This document shows, piece by piece, positions 1 to 8,786 of a DNA stretch of 64,000 bases. The stretch comes from CAYNWH01 sp964400885 (GTDB lineage Bacteria; Patescibacteriota; Patescibacteriia; CAIXNZ01). How positions within the stretch are numbered: position 1 is the first letter of the stretch; the number at the start of each line of letters is the position of its first letter. Where the stretch lies: assembly GCA_964400885.1 (NCBI GenBank), contig CAYNWH010000001.1, positions 24,064 through 88,063 on the forward strand. Reading direction: 5' to 3'. The notes beneath the pieces are model-generated. The model was given only the letters and a program-made list of their open reading frames with translations. It did no database searches and was not told the DNA's origin. The translations under genes were made by a program, and so were the position numbers.

Positions 1-455
1 CTCATCTTGTCTTTCAGACTGTAGCTGTACTCACTCAGGCTGTAATAGGCATGGGGCGGCAGAGCCGCGTCTTCGTCATGCGATGTGGCCAAAAAAGGCA
101 CGTAATAGTCGTACTCGGTGAAAAGATAATTCTTGTTCCCGACGTACTCCAGCCAGAGTGATGGCCCGACGCTCCAGCCGGACGGATCGTTCATGGTCAT
201 GAGAAGCGGGTAGATATTGACTTTGCCTGCTTTGATGACTGGTCCGCCATAGCCGAAAAGGATGGGCCAGCCGCTGTTCAGATCGAACATGAAAATGCCG
301 GCGGCATAGCCGCTGACCGTCTGCTGCTGATCGCCGAAGAAATGGTCCACGGAAATCTGCAGCTGCGAATCCGCGGCCAAATCATTGGCCCGAGCCTGGC
401 CAGCCAGGCTGACCAGGAACAAACAAGCGATCATCAAGCTCATTACTTTCTTCAT
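1..455 (-). CDS. Secreted protein, 3' part beyond window
   Basis: An open frame runs from an ATG at 455 to the window edge (151 codons, no stop reached). A strong SD (AAGGAGG, 463-469) precedes it. The N-terminus is a signal peptide: MKK, a hydrophobic core, then a likely cleavage site after GQARA. The mature part is rich in Gly, Tyr and Trp (for example FDLNSGWPILFGYGGP) and ends in a Tyr-rich stretch. That resembles beta-barrel or surface proteins, but I do not recognise a family. The gene is clearly richer in GC than its neighbours, like the secreted-protein genes at 15956-22124, and its promoter has the same form. Export is well supported; function is unknown. Confidence 0.75.
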   Translation of the reverse strand, partial: MKKVMSLMIACLFLVSLAGQARANDLAADSQLQISVDHFFGDQQQTVSGYAAGIFMFDLNSGWPILFGYGGPVIKAGKVNIYPLLMTMNDPSGWSVGPSLWLEYVGNKNYLFTEYDYYVPFLATSHDEDAALPPHAYYSLSEYSYSLKDKM

Positions 456-508
456 TTAAGTTTCCTCCTTATTTTTTTTCAAAAATCTTGCCGACTATTC
501 GACCTCAT

Positions 509-537
509 AGTTTAGCAAATTTCCTCTATTTTGTCAA
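509..537 (-). promoter_or_regulatory. Sigma-70 type promoter of the secreted protein gene
   Basis: On the minus strand TTGACA (532-537) and TAAACT (509-514) are 17 nt apart, with TGC just before the -10 box (extended -10). The A-rich stretch TTTGAAAAAAAA before the SD recurs in the leaders at 18880 and 21090. Confidence 0.75.
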
Positions 538-551
538 TGTAACAAGCGGAG

Positions 552-1133
552 TTAATGACGTTTATCAACTAAATCCAGACAAAATTGTTTTTGCCAGGGA
601 TCTTTCACTTCCTCAACAAAACACTGAGCAATTTCCAAGTCTCCTTGCCACTGGTAACCGTATTCAGGAGCTAAAGGGCACAGCTCATTCATGTTGGAAA
701 TAGATATTGCTCTGACAGTCTGAGTTTGGCCAGCAATCAGAAAAGGCAGCTTAAAGTTTGAGGTAATACAGGCGCTGACCGCTGCCTGAAACTGCCTGGA
801 CTTGGTATCGGTACCAACAAGAAATTTTTTGACTGATCGTTTGTCTGCTGGCAAATAAAATTTGGCTTTGTACGCCACATTATTTACCAATCCGACCAAG
901 GTGACTTTTTCGTAAAGAACAACATAGCGCTCACCAGGTCCCCACCAATCAGCCAACCATTCACCGAAACTCAGCTTAGGCCTAATTTCCTGTTTGGCAT
1001 AATCAAAAGTTATGCCATCGGTAGTGTGCTCATAAGTAATAAGCAGCATCCCCAGGATCAAACCCATCAAAACTAGAACAAGGACTAACCCAGCCCTTTT
1101 CGGTTCACTCAAATGTTGCCACCAGTTTCTCAT
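552..1133 (-). CDS. Hypothetical single-pass membrane protein
   Basis: 193 residues. One membrane segment lies at about residues 14-34 (GLVLVLVLMGLILGMLLI) after a short basic N-terminus, so the remaining 155 residues probably face outward. Several cysteines (in ACIT, LCPL, AQCF and FCLD) could form disulfides in an exported domain. No family recognised. Its ATG overlaps the TGA of the upstream gene (ATGA) and an AGGAGGGG SD precedes it, which points to coupled translation as last gene of the 2440-552 operon. Confidence 0.7.
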   Translation of the reverse strand: MRNWWQHLSEPKRAGLVLVLVLMGLILGMLLITYEHTTDGITFDYAKQEIRPKLSFGEWLADWWGPGERYVVLYEKVTLVGLVNNVAYKAKFYLPADKRSVKKFLVGTDTKSRQFQAAVSACITSNFKLPFLIAGQTQTVRAISISNMNELCPLAPEYGYQWQGDLEIAQCFVEEVKDPWQKQFCLDLVDKRH

Positions 1134-1348
1134 TTTCCCCTCCTTTTTTCAGATATTGCTATCCACTTATCCAATAGAATAAGGAAGCCGTTAAATAGCA
1201 TTATCGTTAAAAAAATCTTACCAGCCAAGGATGAAAAATCCTCTGCATTTTCGATAATTAAAGGAACAGTACTGCCCCCAAAAGCCAGCAAAGAAAAAAA
1301 TAACACTTTTTCCAAAAACCCTTGTAGCTTTTTGAATTTTTCTTTCAT
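1130..1348 (-). CDS. Small two-helix membrane protein, unknown
   Basis: 72 residues with two hydrophobic segments (about 14-32 and 45-60) and basic ends (MKEKFKK, SEKRRGK). An AAGGAGGGG SD precedes the ATG. The stop overlaps the start of the next gene by ATGA. Fourth gene of a five-gene run of small proteins. No known family. Confidence 0.65.
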   Translation of the reverse strand: MKEKFKKLQGFLEKVLFFSLLAFGGSTVPLIIENAEDFSSLAGKIFLTIMLFNGFLILLDKWIAISEKRRGK

Positions 1349-1372
1349 CAGATCCCCTCCTTATTTCGTCAA

Positions 1373-1448
1373 GTTTTCTAAAACTCACCATCGTCCGCCA
1401 TAGCTCAAAGAGCGAAGGCAGACCAAGTCTTGATGGGCTTTAGAAAAT
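1373..1448. repeat. Imperfect inverted repeat in an operon gap
   Basis: Arms TTTTCTAAA...CCATC (1373-1391) and GATGG...TTTAGAAAA (1433-1448) enclose a copy of a short palindrome of the form TCCGCCATAG...CGAAGGC. The same palindrome type lies in the broken tRNA-Leu at 51592-51620. Probably a small dispersed element. Confidence 0.5.
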
Positions 1449-1456
1449 AGGGATGA

Positions 1457-1657
1457 TTACTCATCCCTGAAATTTGTTTTGTCTTCGGGCACAAAAAGCA
1501 CTAGACTGAAAAATAAAACCGCCAAAAACGATATTACATAGACCACAAAGCCAATGACAAAGAGGGAATAATTACAAATGCCATACTGCATAAGTAATCT
1601 TCCACTAACCAGCCCTATGACAGAGAAAATCAACAGTATCTTAAGAACTTTTTTCAT
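1457..1657 (-). CDS. Small membrane protein, unknown
   Basis: 66 residues with two membrane segments (about 5-21 and 31-53) and an acidic tail (EDKTNFRDE). Its start overlaps the 3' end of the upstream gene by 4 nt. An AAGGT-type SD is present. No family recognised; the operon context is the only clue. Confidence 0.6.
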   Translation of the reverse strand: MKKVLKILLIFSVIGLVSGRLLMQYGICNYSLFVIGFVVYVISFLAVLFFSLVLFVPEDKTNFRDE

Positions 1658-1836
1658 TTCTTTACCTTCTTTTTAAAGTTCAATTTACCTTTAAGCCATT
1701 TCAAAGTTCGGTTAAATTCGTCACTTAATAGGTAAGAAATCACATGAGCTGGAATTGCAACCATCAGTACAGGTATAAGACCATACACAAAAAAGATAAG
1801 AATCAAACATAAAAAACCAGCGATAAGTTCATTCAT
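1654..1836 (-). CDS. Small membrane protein, unknown
   Basis: 60 residues: two hydrophobic stretches (about 5-36) followed by a basic tail ending KLNFKKKVKK. An AAGGAGG SD lies before the ATG. It starts 1 nt after the 200-residue gene ends and overlaps the next gene by 4 nt, so it is surely cotranscribed. Function unknown. Confidence 0.6.
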   Translation of the reverse strand: MNELIAGFLCLILIFFVYGLIPVLMVAIPAHVISYLLSDEFNRTLKWLKGKLNFKKKVKK

Positions 1837-1837
1837 T

Positions 1838-2440
1838 TCAGGCCTCCTTCTTTTTACAGTTAATTTCTGCCAAATATCCCTGAAATTCCTGCCACTTCTT
1901 CTGTTCTGCGGAAGTTATGGAATCAAAATCAACCAGTGTCTGAATTAGCTCAATTGCGTCTAGCTTTTCAACAATCCTCAAGCACTCGTTGTAACCGTCC
2001 TCAATATAAAATTCAGGCGGTTCGGCTAAAACATAGCTGACAATTTTTTGCAGCAGTTTTATTTTATCCTTTTCGTCAGGGCAGGTAATTTCCAGGCAAA
2101 GGATCTGAATTGCTGTCAGATTGAGGATCTCGCGCTTGGTGAATTTTTCATCCTTTATTGCTTTGCCCAAAATATCACATGCTTCCCAATCAACAACAAT
2201 GAGCGCGAATTGTTCCAAATAAGTCGCCCCAAAATCACGGTCATTGATTTCAAAATCCTTGAAAAAATTGGAAATCAGAAACTCGGCAAGTTCAGCCTGA
2301 ATTTCCTGAGGGATTTCTACACGCCTAAGGCACATAAGAATATCCCAGAAACTTAGCCGAATCTCATCGTCCTTAAAAAACTTAAGCAACAATTCCATGA
2401 AAAGCCGATGCACCGAAATTTTCTCCAGTTTTTCTGCCAT
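1838..2440 (-). CDS. Hypothetical helical protein, first gene of operon
   Basis: 200 residues, soluble and apparently all-helical, rich in Glu, Leu and Ile, with scattered Cys. There is no signal peptide or membrane segment. It is led by an AAAGGAG SD and a consensus-like promoter at 2474-2502. It heads a five-gene run (2440 to 552) in which the other four products carry membrane segments, so it may be the cytoplasmic partner of a small membrane complex; that is inference. No family recognised. Confidence 0.7.
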   Translation of the reverse strand: MAEKLEKISVHRLFMELLLKFFKDDEIRLSFWDILMCLRRVEIPQEIQAELAEFLISNFFKDFEINDRDFGATYLEQFALIVVDWEACDILGKAIKDEKFTKREILNLTAIQILCLEITCPDEKDKIKLLQKIVSYVLAEPPEFYIEDGYNECLRIVEKLDAIELIQTLVDFDSITSAEQKKWQEFQGYLAEINCKKKEA

Positions 2441-2473
2441 AACTTTCTCCTTTCAATGTACGAATAATAGCTT

Positions 2474-2502
2474 ATACTATCATACATTTTAAATTATGTC
2501 AA
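2474..2502 (-). promoter_or_regulatory. Promoter of the five-gene small-protein operon
   Basis: Minus-strand TTGACA (2497-2502) and TAGTAT (2474-2479) with a 17-nt spacer ending in TGA (extended -10). The SD and ATG of the 200-residue gene follow about 35 nt downstream. Confidence 0.75.
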
Positions 2503-2572
2503 TATATTTATATCAAAAAAAAAGCCAAAGTAAGCATAATTAGCCAATTTTTAATATTTCTTATCAAAAATA

Positions 2573-2601
2573 TTGACAAATCAAGATAGACATGATATAC
2601 T
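2573..2601 (+). promoter_or_regulatory. Promoter of the TrmB-like regulator
   Basis: TTGACA (2573-2578) and TATACT (2596-2601), spacer 17 nt with TGA before the -10 box. Transcription would start near 2608 and include the structured leader at 2624-2690. Confidence 0.7.
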
Positions 2602-2623
2602 TAAAATATTAATTTCTTTATAG

Positions 2624-2690
2624 CGGGTAGCCAAGAGCCCCTGCTCTTGGCACAAAATTCACGAATGGAGCAGGGGCTCCATTCTACCCG
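2624..2690 (+). repeat. Three-way-junction palindromic element in trmB leader
   Basis: Closing stem CGGGTAG (2624-2630) with CTACCCG (2684-2690). Two 8-bp hairpins abut it: CCAAGAGC-CCCT-GCTCTTGG (2631-2650) and AATGGAGC-AGGG-GCTCCATT (2664-2683). The loops CCCT and AGGG are complementary, and the hairpin cores are reverse complements of each other. The element lies 12 nt upstream of a start codon that lacks an SD. Confidence 0.7.
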
Positions 2691-2702
2691 TTTTCAAAAA
2701 CT

Positions 2703-3458
2703 ATGGACGACAAACTATCACAATTACTTCAAAACATTGGCTTTACTGAAAAAGAAGCCCTGGTTTATCTTGCTTTAATGGCATTAGGCAGCGGCACCGT
2801 GACTGATATTGCTCAGAGAGCTAAACTTAAACGTTCTATTATTTACATACTTTTAGAAGGGCTCATTAAAAGAGGTTATGTTTCAGAATTACCTGAAACA
2901 AAAATTAACCGCTATATTGCGGCTGAACCCACAAAAATTCTAAATGATTTGAGAAATAAAACTACTGAGTTTAAAAACTTACTGCCCTCTTTATTAGCTG
3001 TTTACAATAAACCTACCTGGAAACCAAAAATAAATTATTTTGAAGGCAAAGATGCAATAATCAGCGTTTATAGACGAACAGAATTAGCCAAAGAAGCCTA
3101 TTATATTACTAATATTGAGGCCCTCGCCCAATATATGCCTGAAGAAATTGAACGTTGGATAGATTATTTCCAAAATAAAATATCTCCCGCTACCAAATGT
3201 AAACAAATTCTTTCAGATACCCCTAAGGCTAGGGATTTTGCTAAAAAAGCCCAGAGTAAAAATGTCCAATTTGAATTTTTGCCAAAAAATTATGACATGA
3301 ATGTAGACATCTCCTTATTTGACAATCAAGTTGCTTTAACATCATTAAAAGAACATCTTTTTATTGTTGTCATTGAGTCCAAAGCTCTTTATAATTCCAT
3401 GAAAACAATTTTTGATTTACTGTGGCAACAAGGCATTAAATTAGAAGATTTAAAATAA
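2703..3458 (+). CDS. TrmB-family transcriptional regulator
   Basis: 251 residues. The N-terminal 75 residues form a winged helix-turn-helix typical of TrmB-like regulators (LQNIGFTEKEALVYLALM, then DIAQRAKLKRSIIYILLEG). This is followed by a short coiled linker and a C-terminal effector-type domain (about 105-250; NYFEGKDAI, then LFIVVIESKAL). Such proteins regulate sugar or energy genes in archaea and are numerous in Patescibacteria; the ligand here cannot be read. No SD is present, and the start sits 12 nt after a folded leader element. Palindromic elements flank the gene on both sides. The divergent or convergent neighbours do not reveal a target. Confidence 0.85.
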   Translation: MDDKLSQLLQNIGFTEKEALVYLALMALGSGTVTDIAQRAKLKRSIIYILLEGLIKRGYVSELPETKINRYIAAEPTKILNDLRNKTTEFKNLLPSLLAVYNKPTWKPKINYFEGKDAIISVYRRTELAKEAYYITNIEALAQYMPEEIERWIDYFQNKISPATKCKQILSDTPKARDFAKKAQSKNVQFEFLPKNYDMNVDISLFDNQVALTSLKEHLFIVVIESKALYNSMKTIFDLLWQQGIKLEDLK

Positions 3459-3554
3459 ATTGAAATAAAAAATCAGCGCATGTTTTTAACATGTAGGGAC
3501 AGAGCAATGTTCTGTCCCTACAAAATAAATTTTGTGCTGATTTTTTATTTCAAT
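3459..3554. terminator. Large nested bidirectional terminator
   Basis: Outer arms of 22 nt (3459-3480 and 3533-3554, A/T-rich) give U-tracts in both directions. An inner 11-bp stem GTAGGGACAGA / TTCTGTCCCTAC sits at about 3493-3522. It separates the convergent trmB-like and uvrA genes and overlaps the last codons of uvrA. The inner stem looks like an inserted palindromic repeat. Confidence 0.75.
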
Positions 3555-6400
3555 AATTTTTTCAAAAATTGTCCAGTATAACTTGATTTAACTTTCACAA
3601 TATCTTTGGGTGTCCCTTGGGCTACAATTTTGCCGCCTTTTTCACCGCCTTCTGGTCCCATATCAATCACCCAGTCAGCCTGTTTAATCACATCTAGATT
3701 ATGTTCAATAATTAAAACCGTATTGCCTTTATCAACTAATTTATGCAAAACGCCTAATAAGCGGTTAATATCATCAAAATGCAAACCAGTTGTTGGCTCA
3801 TCAAGAATATATAAAGTCTTGCCAGTCGCCCGGCGTGAAAGTTCAGTAGCCAATTTTACTCTTTGCGCTTCACCTCCAGATAAAGTAGTAGCTGGCTGGC
3901 CTAATTTAATATAGCCTAAACCTACGTCATATAAAGTTGCTAATTTCTCATGAATAATCGGCACATCAACAAAAAATCTTTTTGCCTCTTCTACTGGCAT
4001 GTCCAAAATATTAGCAATATTTTTGTCTTTATAATGGATTTCTAAAGCTTCTTTAACATAACGCGTGCCGTGGCACTCTTCGCACTCCACATAAACATCG
4101 GGCAAAAACTGCATTTCAATTTTAACTAAACCTTCGCCAGCGCAAGTCTCGCAACGGCCGCCGACTACATTAAAACTAAATTTACCAGCATCAAATCCGC
4201 GCATTTTAGCCTCGGGAATTTGCGTAAACAAATCGCGTATATAGGTGAAAACGCCTGTATAGGTTGCGGGATTAGAACGCGGCGTGCGACCAATTGGCGA
4301 CTGGTCAACTGTAATTACTTTATCAAGATTGCTAATGCCGACAATTTCTTTGTGAGCCGCTGGCTGTTCTTTTGCCCGATAAAAATGCTTGGCTAAAGCG
4401 CGAGAAAGGATATCAGTCACCAAAGTTGATTTGCCAGAGCCAGACACGCCAGAAACTGCAATAAATTTGCCTAAGGGAAATTTAACATCAATATCTTTCA
4501 AGTTATTAGCAGTCGCCCCTTTTACTACTAAAAATTTATTATTACCTCTACGATAATTTTCCCGCGTCTCAATTTTATATTTGCCAGAAAGATACAAACC
4601 AGTTAAAGATTCTTTATTTTTTTTAATTTTTTCAATTGGGCCAATATCAACAATTTTGCCGCCATATTCACCAGCACCCGGACCCATATCAATCACCACA
4701 TCAGCTGCTTCCATAATTGCCTGATCATGCTCAACCACAATCACTGTATTGCCCATATCTCTTAATTTCTTCAAGGTTTCAATTAAGCGATGATTGTCTC
4801 GCTGATGCAAGCCAATTGAAGGTTCATCTAAAACATAAATAATTTCTGTTAAGGAAGAGGATATCTGTTTTGCCAAACGGATGCGTTGCGCTTCACCGCC
4901 AGCCAAGGTCGTAGCACTGCGATCTAAAGTTAAATAATCAAGAGAAACAGCAATCAAATATTCCAAGCGACGTTTAACTTCGCGGATTAATTGTTCAGCT
5001 ATTTTATATTCCTTTTCTGTCAAGCCTAATTTTTTGCCATTTTTAGCATCTTTTTCTATAGCAGCAAAAAAATCAAAAATTGCTTGCAGATTCAAGTTAA
5101 CCAAATCCGCAATATTTTTATCTAAAATAGTCACAGCCAAACTTTCCGGCTTTAATCTTTTGCCCTGGCAAGTCGGGCAAACAATTTCTTGCATATAATC
5201 TTCAATTTCTTTTTGCACATAATCAGAATCCGTTTCTCTGTATTTCTTTTCCAAAAAAGGAATAATGCCTTCAAACTGATATTTTTTGCCGCCAATTTCA
5301 TATTCTTCTTCGCCTGTGCCATATAAAATCAAATTCAAATCCTCCTTTTTCATCTTATTAACTGCTTTATTCAATGGCACTTTATGCACTTTGGCTACAA
5401 TTGTAATAATTTTATGCTGCAAGGGCTGATTAGAAGTTAAACGAGTCCAAACCTTAATCGCTCCCTGTTCAATAGTTAAACGCGGATTAAAAACTACTAA
5501 TTCGGGATCAATTTCCAAACGCACTCCCAAGCCCATACATTTAGGGCAAGCCCCGACTGGTGAATTAAAAGAAAAACTGCGCAACTCAATCTCGGGTAAA
5601 TTTACATCACATTTAGGGCAATGCAAATGTTGAGAATAAGTATATTCTTGCTGATTATCTTTGCGTAAAATTTTAACCATGCCATTGGCCAAATCCAAGG
5701 ATTGTTTTATTGCTAAATATAACGGACTTTGCGCTAATTTTTCCGGCCTGACTCGCTCCACAAAAACATGATCAATCACTACATCCAAATCATGCTCTTT
5801 CTCTTCATTAATAAGCAAATCTTCTAATTCTTTAATGCTGTAAATTTTTTTGTCTAACCTCAGTTGATAAAAATTAGCTTTTTTCATTTTTTTAATCAAA
5901 TGATCTAGCTTGCCTTTTTTACCAATCACAATCGGAGACAAAATAGTCACTCTCGTTTGCTTCGGCATTTCTAAAATTTTTTCAATAATCTGCTCTATGC
6001 CTAATTTTTTTATTTCCTGGCCGCAAACCGGACAATGGACATGACCAATTCTGGCAAATAAAAGACGAAGATAATCATAAATCTCCGTAATTGTACCTAC
6101 TGTTGAGCGGGGATTATTTGAAGTTGATTTTTGATCAATGGCAATCACGGGCGAAAGTCCTTCAATTTGATCGACATCAGGTTTATCCATTACGCCAATA
6201 AACTGCCGGGCATAAGATGATAAACTTTCAACATACTGCCTCTGCCCTTCAGCAAAAATAGTATCAAAAGCCAAAGAAGATTTACCGCAACCAGAAAGAC
6301 CCGTAATAACTACAAATTTATTTTTTGGAATTTCAACATTAATGTTTTTTAAATTATGAACTCTAGCGCCTTTGATAATGATTTTGTCTCTTTTAATCAT
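3545..6400 (-). CDS. uvrA: UvrA excinuclease subunit, copy 1
   Basis: 951 residues, full family length. UvrA is the damage-scanning ABC ATPase that loads UvrB during nucleotide excision repair. Visible features are a first Walker A at residues 34-42 (GLSGCGKSS, with Cys where copy 2 has Ser), zinc-binding Cys pairs (CPVCG near 123; CPKC pairs near 265-290), two signature motifs (LAGGEAQR and LSGGEAQR), a second Walker A (GVSGSGKST, near 650) and a C-terminal zinc module (CETC...CEEC). It ends SYTGQFLKKLLK. No SD is seen at the start. A second uvrA lies at 58679-61567 beside uvrB and uvrC, so this copy is a paralogue or a spare. Confidence 0.95.
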   Translation of the reverse strand: MIKRDKIIIKGARVHNLKNINVEIPKNKFVVITGLSGCGKSSLAFDTIFAEGQRQYVESLSSYARQFIGVMDKPDVDQIEGLSPVIAIDQKSTSNNPRSTVGTITEIYDYLRLLFARIGHVHCPVCGQEIKKLGIEQIIEKILEMPKQTRVTILSPIVIGKKGKLDHLIKKMKKANFYQLRLDKKIYSIKELEDLLINEEKEHDLDVVIDHVFVERVRPEKLAQSPLYLAIKQSLDLANGMVKILRKDNQQEYTYSQHLHCPKCDVNLPEIELRSFSFNSPVGACPKCMGLGVRLEIDPELVVFNPRLTIEQGAIKVWTRLTSNQPLQHKIITIVAKVHKVPLNKAVNKMKKEDLNLILYGTGEEEYEIGGKKYQFEGIIPFLEKKYRETDSDYVQKEIEDYMQEIVCPTCQGKRLKPESLAVTILDKNIADLVNLNLQAIFDFFAAIEKDAKNGKKLGLTEKEYKIAEQLIREVKRRLEYLIAVSLDYLTLDRSATTLAGGEAQRIRLAKQISSSLTEIIYVLDEPSIGLHQRDNHRLIETLKKLRDMGNTVIVVEHDQAIMEAADVVIDMGPGAGEYGGKIVDIGPIEKIKKNKESLTGLYLSGKYKIETRENYRRGNNKFLVVKGATANNLKDIDVKFPLGKFIAVSGVSGSGKSTLVTDILSRALAKHFYRAKEQPAAHKEIVGISNLDKVITVDQSPIGRTPRSNPATYTGVFTYIRDLFTQIPEAKMRGFDAGKFSFNVVGGRCETCAGEGLVKIEMQFLPDVYVECEECHGTRYVKEALEIHYKDKNIANILDMPVEEAKRFFVDVPIIHEKLATLYDVGLGYIKLGQPATTLSGGEAQRVKLATELSRRATGKTLYILDEPTTGLHFDDINRLLGVLHKLVDKGNTVLIIEHNLDVIKQADWVIDMGPEGGEKGGKIVAQGTPKDIVKVKSSYTGQFLKKLLK

Positions 6401-6409
6401 AATGGAATA

Positions 6410-6482
6410 GTTAGAGTTTTAGAATTTTAGATTATAGAATTTTGGTACTAAAACGCTATAATGCCGAAACTCTAAAATGCTT
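6410..6482. repeat. Stuttering intergenic repeat, copy 1
   Basis: A run built of TAGATTATAGAATTTT..., ACTAAAAC..., ACTCTAAAATGC. Nearly the same string recurs upstream of porB at 7511-7573. Similar stutter strings based on ACTAATGACTAATAACC lie at 8753, 14471, 35340 and 43635. Confidence 0.5.
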
Positions 6483-6564
6483 AAATTAAAAAGCATGAAT
6501 TAGTAACATTGTAGCACTGCCAGATAATCAGGTCAAGGGGGAAAGCCTAAATAGCGCATTAAAT

Positions 6565-6600
6565 AAAAAAATGAAGCGAATTTAACTCCGCCTCATTTGT
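6565..6600 (-). terminator. Terminator of the por operon
   Basis: On the minus strand the arms AAATGAGGCG and CGCTTCATTT pair (one G-U) around an 11-nt loop, and a run of T follows. It lies 13 nt after the porB stop. Confidence 0.65.
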
Positions 6601-6612
6601 ATTAATCAATGA

Positions 6613-7509
6613 TTATTTTAAATTATATTTAGCAATATTATGATTGCAAATATCCTGCAAAACTTTTATTTCTTCTTTACCTTTTGGATCTTGAAACAAA
6701 TGTTTAAACCTTACATGATGCTCTAAATATTCCTGAACCGGCGGCGTTTCTTGCGGCACTTTCATGGCATTTACTAATTCACCATTAACATATTCTAAAA
6801 CTGGAAAAAATCCTGTCTTTTGCGCCAGCTTGCCTAAATCAATTGCCATATTATCATTAACGCCCCAGCCTGGAATGCAAGGTGTTAAAATATGAATAAA
6901 TTTAGGACCTTCAAATTCCAATGCTTTTTTAACCTTACGTTTAATATCTTCGATATGCCCGCTAGTTGTTGTGGCCACATAAGGTAAACGATGAGCCAAA
7001 GCAATGGCTGCCATATTTTTTTTAAAATAAATATTGCCCATAGATTTTTTGCCTGGCCAGGAAGTACGGGTAAAAGCATCATGCGGCGTAGCGCCTGACG
7101 CCTGATAGCCAGTATTGGAATAAACTTCCGTATCATAGCAAACATATAAAATATTATCCTGCCGTTCCCACATGCCGGAAATCAAACCAAAGCCAATATC
7201 AAAAGTTGAGCCATCGCCTCCCTGCGCCAAAACATGAACTTTTTTATCTAACCCTTTAGTTTTTAGGGCCGATAAAATACCAGTGGCCACAGCTGAAGGA
7301 TTTTCAAAAACAGAGTGAATCCAGGGCACTTTCCAAGAAGTAGTCGGATGCTTGGATGTTGTTACTTCCAAACAACCAGTAGCATTGGCAATAATGGTAT
7401 TTTTGCCGCAGGCATCAATCACATGGCGAGCTGCAATAAGCTGCCCGCAGCCAGGACAAGCCGTATGGCCGGGATTAATCAGATGTTCAAATGGATTTTT
7501 ATATTTCAT
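6613..7509 (-). CDS. porB: Pyruvate:ferredoxin oxidoreductase beta subunit
   Basis: 298 residues. The thiamine pyrophosphate-binding subunit of 2-oxoacid:ferredoxin oxidoreductase, which decarboxylates pyruvate to acetyl-CoA and passes electrons to ferredoxin. Seen: iron-sulfur cysteines at the N-terminus (CPGCGQ), GCLEV, and the cofactor motif GGDGSTFDIGFG followed by YDTEVYSNTGYQ. Length and order match the four-subunit enzymes common in archaea and anaerobic bacteria. Last gene of the porG-porD-porA-porB set. A related 2-oxoisovalerate enzyme cannot be excluded by sequence reading alone. Confidence 0.92.
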   Translation of the reverse strand: MKYKNPFEHLINPGHTACPGCGQLIAARHVIDACGKNTIIANATGCLEVTTSKHPTTSWKVPWIHSVFENPSAVATGILSALKTKGLDKKVHVLAQGGDGSTFDIGFGLISGMWERQDNILYVCYDTEVYSNTGYQASGATPHDAFTRTSWPGKKSMGNIYFKKNMAAIALAHRLPYVATTTSGHIEDIKRKVKKALEFEGPKFIHILTPCIPGWGVNDNMAIDLGKLAQKTGFFPVLEYVNGELVNAMKVPQETPPVQEYLEHHVRFKHLFQDPKGKEEIKVLQDICNHNIAKYNLK

Positions 7510-7510
7510 A

Positions 7511-7573
7511 AACTAGATTATAGATTTTAGAATTTTAGTACTAAAACTCTAAAATGCTGAAACACTAAAATTC
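7511..7573. repeat. Stuttering intergenic repeat, copy 2
   Basis: Built of TAGATTTTAGAATTTTAG, ACTAAAACTCTAAAATGC and ACTAAAATTC. It matches the block at 6410-6482 closely. It separates porA from porB although the genes form one operon. Confidence 0.5.
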
Positions 7574-7579
7574 TTAATT

Positions 7580-8743
7580 TTATTGGCCAACAAAATGTAA
7601 GCCGTTTTTTTTATCTTTAACCTCTTTAATAATTTTTTCAATCATCTTTTTAGTTACGTCGCGTCCGCCTAACCCAACTATAAAACTTTTAATCGGCACT
7701 TTAATCTTGCCATAACAAGCGCGCTTAATGTCTGAAGCTAAAATTCCTTCAGTTCCCATAGAAATTGACTTATCAATTACTCCAATATATTTCGCCTTAG
7801 CTAAAGATTTAATTATTTCTTCATCAGGAAACGGCCGAAAAGAAATCACTTTCAAAAGCCCGGCTTTTATTTTTTTGGCTCTCAATTCGTCAATTACATC
7901 TTTAATTGTGCCGCAAACAGAACCCATGGCCACTAAAATAATATCAGCATCTTTAATTTTATATTCTTCAATCAATCCATTATCACCCAAACTGCGGCCA
8001 AAAACTTTTTTAAATTCTAAATTTAATTTCTTAATTTGGCTTAAAGCAGCTGCCGCATCATCAAATAATTCCTGCCTTATTTCCATGTAACGATCGGGAG
8101 CGGCAAAAGTGCCTAAAGATCGAGGATTATTAACATCTAAAATAATATCTTTAGGCGGAACATAATTAGGTAAATATTTTTTAATTAAAGTTTCTGCCGG
8201 AATTTCTACTGGTTCATAAGTATGGGTCATAACAAAACCATCCATATTAATCATAACCGGCAGCAGAATACTTTCTGCTAATTTATAAGCTAAAATATGC
8301 AAATCAACTACTTCCTGATTTGTTTCGCCGTAAAGCTGGAGCAGGCCAGAATCCCTGACAGTAACTGAATCCTGCTGGTCATTCCAAATATTGATTGGCG
8401 AAGAGACTGCCCTGTTTGCGCAAGTAATCACTACTGGCAAGCGCAGACCGGCAATATTAAATAAAACTTCAGTCATTAATAAAAGGCCTTGAGAACAAGT
8501 CGCGCAATAAGTACGCACGCCAGTAGCACTGGCACCCAAAACAATTGAAGCAGCGGCAAATTCTGATTCAGCTCTAATATACTCAAAATCAGCCTCGCCT
8601 TCAGCTTTTATTCTTTCCAGATCTTCCACAATATGAGTCTGTGGCGTAATCGGATAAGCTGAAATGACAGCTGGCTTAATTTGCTTGATCACTTCAGCCA
8701 CTGCATGCGAACCCTCTAAAATTTGCTTATTATTTTTTTTCAT
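7580..8743 (-). CDS. porA: Pyruvate:ferredoxin oxidoreductase alpha subunit
   Basis: 387 residues from the ATG at 8743. A longer reading from a TTG at 8758 would add five residues that fall in an intergenic stutter repeat, so I prefer the ATG. Family hallmarks: AYPITPQTHIVE near the N-terminus (substrate and cofactor region), ANRAVSSPINIWNDQQDS, and a C-terminal domain with VIDKSISMG. It pairs with PorB to form the catalytic core. The spacing to porD upstream is short. Confidence 0.92.
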   Translation of the reverse strand: MKKNNKQILEGSHAVAEVIKQIKPAVISAYPITPQTHIVEDLERIKAEGEADFEYIRAESEFAAASIVLGASATGVRTYCATCSQGLLLMTEVLFNIAGLRLPVVITCANRAVSSPINIWNDQQDSVTVRDSGLLQLYGETNQEVVDLHILAYKLAESILLPVMINMDGFVMTHTYEPVEIPAETLIKKYLPNYVPPKDIILDVNNPRSLGTFAAPDRYMEIRQELFDDAAAALSQIKKLNLEFKKVFGRSLGDNGLIEEYKIKDADIILVAMGSVCGTIKDVIDELRAKKIKAGLLKVISFRPFPDEEIIKSLAKAKYIGVIDKSISMGTEGILASDIKRACYGKIKVPIKSFIVGLGGRDVTKKMIEKIIKEVKDKKNGLHFVGQ

Positions 8744-8786
8744 ATCACTAGTAACCAATGACTAATAACCAATTGCTTAAAATTTA

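Noticed and set aside
7580..8758. TTG start at 8758 for porA
   Set aside because: The extra five codons fall in an intergenic stutter repeat; ATG 8743 gives the normal N-terminus.
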